Below are positions 61,423 to 64,000 of a stretch of DNA of 64,000 nucleotides, piece after piece. The notes under the pieces are model-generated. The model worked only from the letters and a program-made list of their open reading frames with translations. It searched no databases and was not told where the DNA came from. The stretch comes from Multivorans sp965206765 (GTDB lineage: Bacteria > Acidobacteriota > Thermoanaerobaculia > Multivoradales > Multivoraceae): the NCBI GenBank assembly GCA_965206765.1, contig OZ242222.1, positions 2,976,001 through 3,040,000 of the forward strand, read 5' to 3'. How positions within the stretch are numbered: position 1 is the first letter of the stretch; every line of letters begins with the position of its first letter. The position numbers were made by a program, and so were the translations under genes.

Positions 61423-62185
61423 CTTCGCAGCACACCACGTAGTGGACCTCAGCCCGCGGATGGTCGGGCGCATCACCCGGCTCGACGGCACCGTCGAGGA
61501 GGGGAATCGGGACGTCTTCGGCCTGCCCTGGATCCTCGAGGAGGGCCGCGTGCCCTACGACGACACGCTCTACACGCTGATCGGCGGCAAGGAGGGCGAT
61601 TCCTACTGGCCGATCGGACGGGTCAGCGGCCACTGCGGGGGATCGCACATCGAGGGCGGCAAGGGCCACATGGACCACTGGGAAGGTCTGCCGGACGGCA
61701 TCCTCGGCCTCTGGGAGATGCCCCTCGAAACCTTCTACGGCCCGGCGGCGGTCTGCTACCTCGACCAGCTCGAACCGGTGGAGCAGGAAAACGACGACGG
61801 CGAACTCGTGAAGGTCGGCCGGCCGATCCTGCCCGAGCATCTCCCGAACGTCGGCAAGGGCGACATCGTCATCCTCGGCAGCCCCTTCCGCGGCCCGGAG
61901 CAGCCGACCCTGCCGGCCGAAACGAGCAAGTGGCTGGCCGACACGGGAATCAAGCTGCTGGCCGTCGGCTTTCCGGGCATCAGCTTCGAGTCGAACTTCC
62001 AGGCGCCGCAGCCCCACAACTCGCCAACCCACCGCAACATGCTCGGCAACAACATCCCGGTCTGCTACCCCCTCGTGAACGTCGAGAAGCTGAAGAAGGA
62101 CCGCGCCTTCTACATCGGCATGCCGCTCAACGTGGAACGGCTGGAAGCGACCTGGGTGCGAGCTCTGGCGGTGGAGGAGATCTAG
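61415..62185 (+). CDS. Cyclase-family (kynurenine formamidase-like) protein
   Basis: The 256-residue protein has DLSPRMVGRITRLDG near the start and GHCGGSHIEGGKGHMDHWEGLPDGI, a variant of the HxGTHxDxP metal motif. LPNVGKGDIVILGSPFRG and WLADTGIKLLAVGFPGISFES follow. The family hydrolyses amides, lactones or cyclic compounds. As last gene of the ketose operon it might act on a sugar lactone, but the altered metal motif makes the reaction unsure. Confidence 0.8.
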   Translation: MIDFAAHHVVDLSPRMVGRITRLDGTVEEGNRDVFGLPWILEEGRVPYDDTLYTLIGGKEGDSYWPIGRVSGHCGGSHIEGGKGHMDHWEGLPDGILGLWEMPLETFYGPAAVCYLDQLEPVEQENDDGELVKVGRPILPEHLPNVGKGDIVILGSPFRGPEQPTLPAETSKWLADTGIKLLAVGFPGISFESNFQAPQPHNSPTHRNMLGNNIPVCYPLVNVEKLKKDRAFYIGMPLNVERLEATWVRALAVEEI

Positions 62186-62233
62186 CCCTGGGAACGCGGG
62201 CATCCTGCCCGCATCCGGCGCAAAGCGCCGGCT
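62186..62233. repeat. REP-like palindrome between convergent genes
   Basis: Reverse-orientation copy with GCGGGCA/TGCCCGC arms, followed by the GCCGG/CCGGC hairpin (GCCGGCGCTTTGCGCCGG on the minus strand). It follows the cyclase stop and precedes the 3' end of the phosphoesterase, the place for a bidirectional terminator. Confidence 0.8.
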
Positions 62234-62249
62234 GCCTGGAGCATCCGCC

Positions 62250-62999
62250 CTACACGTACCCCTCCCTCGCGTACCGCGTCCACGGCTCGCGCTCGCCGAT
62301 CCCGTACCCGCTCAGCAGCGCCCGCTTCAACCACTCCCGAAACCGGGGAAACTCGTCGAGCGACCCGATGCCGTCGAGCGCCTTGAGCCACGGCCTCGGG
62401 TCGTACTCGACCTGGCAGTGGCGGAACGCCCCGTCCTCGATCAATCCATAGCAGGCAACCCGCCTGCCGCAGCGCGGCTGGCCGACACTGCCGGGGTTGA
62501 TGAACTCCTGCCCGTCGATCGTGCGCTGGAACTGGATGTGGGAATGGCCGAAGAGCACCAGGGGGCAATCCGTGCCCTTGGCCAGCGCGCTCAACCGGTC
62601 GTCGGACGTGTCGGGCAGCGCCTGCCGCGGTTCATCGGGCAGCACGCCGTGGTGCAGGAACACATGCAGACCACCGATCTCGTATGCCCCCTCGGGCTGC
62701 AGGTCGCGGAGCAGCTCCCAGCCCGCCGAGTCCAGGGCGTCGACGATCCACCGGGTGTATGCCAGCCAAGGTGCCGGCCAGCCCTCGAAGCGGTCCGGCT
62801 CCAGCATCTCCAGGTCGTGGTTGCCCGCGATGAGCACACCGTCGACGCCCCCGAGCAGGTCCATCGTCTCGTTCGGCTGCGGGCCCGAAAGGACGGTGTC
62901 ACCGAGAAAGATCGTCGCGTCGGCGTCCAGTTCCTTCGCGAGCACGGCCGAGAGAGCCTCGGCGTTCCCGTGTACGTCGGCGATGACCAGGATCTTCAC
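62250..62999 (-). CDS. Calcineurin-like metallophosphoesterase
   Basis: The 249-residue protein has the full set of motifs: LVIADVHGN (DxH), IFLGDTVLSG (GD), LIAGNHDLEML (GNHD), HVFLHHGVLPD and LFGHSHIQFQ (GHxH), then FINPGSVGQPR. This is the YfcE/MJ0936-like phosphodiesterase layout. ATG 62999 abuts the HicA stop, so it is probably cotranscribed with HicBA. The substrate is unknown. Confidence 0.9.
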   Translation of the reverse strand: MKILVIADVHGNAEALSAVLAKELDADATIFLGDTVLSGPQPNETMDLLGGVDGVLIAGNHDLEMLEPDRFEGWPAPWLAYTRWIVDALDSAGWELLRDLQPEGAYEIGGLHVFLHHGVLPDEPRQALPDTSDDRLSALAKGTDCPLVLFGHSHIQFQRTIDGQEFINPGSVGQPRCGRRVACYGLIEDGAFRHCQVEYDPRPWLKALDGIGSLDEFPRFREWLKRALLSGYGIGEREPWTRYAREGYV

Positions 63000-63212
63000 T
63001 TACAGCAGTTTCCTGAACTCTGCCTCGGTCAGCCCAGCGTCCTGGACGATTCGTCCCATCGTGAACGCATTGACGGGGTTGTTGCGGGGCACGGTAACGA
63101 TGCGCTGACCGTCCGTCAGGACGATGTGCTTGCCTTGCCGCGCGATGCGGAAACCGGCCTTCTCGAGTGCACGTACCGCCCGGAGATGATTGACCCCAGG
63201 GATCTTTGGCAT
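63000..63212 (-). CDS. hicA: HicA-family mRNA interferase toxin
   Basis: The 70-residue double-stranded-RNA-binding-fold protein reads IPGVNHLRAVRALEKAGFRIARQGKHIVLTDG, with the catalytic His in GKHIVL, then VTVPRNNPVNAFTMGRIVQDAGLTEAEF. It lies five bases after HicB, an antitoxin-first order. Confidence 0.92.
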   Translation of the reverse strand: MPKIPGVNHLRAVRALEKAGFRIARQGKHIVLTDGQRIVTVPRNNPVNAFTMGRIVQDAGLTEAEFRKLL

Positions 63213-63217
63213 CGCCT

Positions 63218-63415
63218 CTATACGGCGACTTCGATTTCCCGGATCTTCATACCGGCCGAGTTCTCAGCAGCCACTTCCAGGTACTCCCGGACTGCCTCAG
63301 CGATGTTGGCCAGAGCCTCCTCCTCCGTCTCGCCCTGTGACACGCAGCCGGGCAGGCCCGGAACCCAGACGCTGAAGCCCTCTTCGGACTCCTGAAGCGC
63401 TACCTGGTACTTCAT
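63218..63415 (-). CDS. hicB: HicB-family antitoxin
   Basis: The 65-residue partial RNase H-like fold reads YQVALQESEEGFSVWVPGLPGCVSQGETEEEALANIAEAVREYL, the HicB core. The DNA-binding tail of longer HicB proteins is absent. It precedes HicA and the phosphoesterase gene on the minus strand. Confidence 0.92.
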   Translation of the reverse strand: MKYQVALQESEEGFSVWVPGLPGCVSQGETEEEALANIAEAVREYLEVAAENSAGMKIREIEVAV

Positions 63416-63540
63416 TCTCGACCTCCACGCGAACTCTCATCCGCAGCCGATCCCGCGCGGCATTGCAAACCTGACCGCCAGAGCCTACTACCCCGGGGAA
63501 GGAGCGTCGTCTGCCAGCTCGATGTACAGCGCGGGCTCCT

Positions 63541-64000
63541 TTAGGGGCTGTACCAGATCGGCGACGACCAAGCCCGCTCTTGGATGGTAGACGGCATGTC
63601 CTGGCGTGGCTCGACGCCCTCTCGCAGCGCATCCCAGGTCGACCAACGGCAGGTCGGGTTCTCAAGCACCCGCACGTAGTAGAAGGCCCGATGCGCCGGG
63701 TCGAAGTCGGGGTCGGTCCACACGCCTTTGAGCTCGTTGGCCCCGACGTCCGCACTGATGGCGCAGGTGGCGAGATCGACGCTCGCCCCGTTGTCTGGGC
63801 AGCGATGGGTGGCGGGGTCGACGGCCGCGCCGTCCGAACAGGCGAGGTCGTAAACCATCTCCTCGCTGTTCCCGTTCTCCGACCAACCCTTGATGATCTG
63901 TAGCCGGTCGAGCGGAGCGGCGAGCGGATCGCGCAGCGCCCAGGCCGCGAAGGTTGGTGCAGCCCCGTTCGAGGTGGAGAGGTCGCCACCCATCGGCACG
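63541..64000 (-). CDS. DUF3604 protein, C-terminal part, cut by the window edge
   Basis: The visible 153 codons match the end of DUF3604 proteins: LDRLQIIKGWSENGNSEEMVYDLACSDG, GANELKGVWTDPDFDPAHRAFYYVRVLENPTCRWSTWDALREGVEP and TIQERAWSSPIWY. Full proteins have about 600-700 residues and a signal peptide; the rest lies to the right of the window. They are exported PHP-like proteins of unknown reaction. A REP unit is not present here. The 125 bases between its stop and hicB show no gene. Confidence 0.85.
   Translation of the reverse strand, partial: VPMGGDLSTSNGAAPTFAAWALRDPLAAPLDRLQIIKGWSENGNSEEMVYDLACSDGAAVDPATHRCPDNGASVDLATCAISADVGANELKGVWTDPDFDPAHRAFYYVRVLENPTCRWSTWDALREGVEPRQDMPSTIQERAWSSPIWYSP

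Overview
This is high-GC DNA from a Gram-negative bacterium that I can only place tentatively. Two TonB-dependent receptors (one with a carboxypeptidase-regulatory plug extension), a lipoprotein sulfatase, N-acyl-D-amino-acid deacylases, PhoD, DUF3604 and a YejABEF transporter suggest an uncultivated, polymer- and peptide-feeding lineage such as an Acidobacteriota relative. No rRNA, tRNA or CRISPR array was seen.

Layout. 0-3.3 kb: an edge-truncated gene (1-1057), an NYN-domain fragment, and an ArsR / AHSA1 / haloalkane-dehalogenase operon whose dehalogenase has one in-frame amber codon. 3.7-11.3 kb: a defence-like block with a half-size HsdS, an HSDR_N-N6-methylase fusion, a UvrD-like helicase split cleanly by a 1,471-bp insertion sequence, and a membrane zinc-ribbon protein. 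11.4-17.8 kb: the most unusual part, a bacterial ubiquitin-like cassette (Ubl, E2-like protein without cysteine, JAB-E1 fusion, XRE regulator) converging on a papain-like peptidase and a 67-residue protein. It has a near-consensus promoter and sits between two 5'-truncated copies of a D-aminoacylase gene. The intact copy of that gene lies at 20.2-21.8 kb.

17.9-26.3 kb: a Tat-type M19 dipeptidase relative, a Phd/VapC module, the intact deacylase, a serine hydrolase, a YkvI-like permease, a UPF0175/PIN module and a coiled-coil membrane protein. 26.3-38.4 kb: a six-gene minus-strand operon (SSS symporter, sulfatase, enolase-superfamily enzyme, PhoD, LamG/glycosidase-like lipoprotein, beta-helix/HpcH-aldolase fusion) joined by stop/start overlaps. 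38.4-51.1 kb: two TonB receptors, a formylglycine-enzyme-like protein and the yejABEF operon.

51.1-64 kb: a second Phd/VapC module, a diheme secreted protein, an SDR, a PEP-utilising enzyme, a TetR-controlled ketose operon (kinase, epimerase, aldolase, cyclase), a phosphoesterase downstream of HicBA, and the C-terminus of a DUF3604 protein.

Short palindromic REP-like elements are scattered from 21 to 62 kb. Several are read in frame as parts of proteins, which is a second notable property of this genome.
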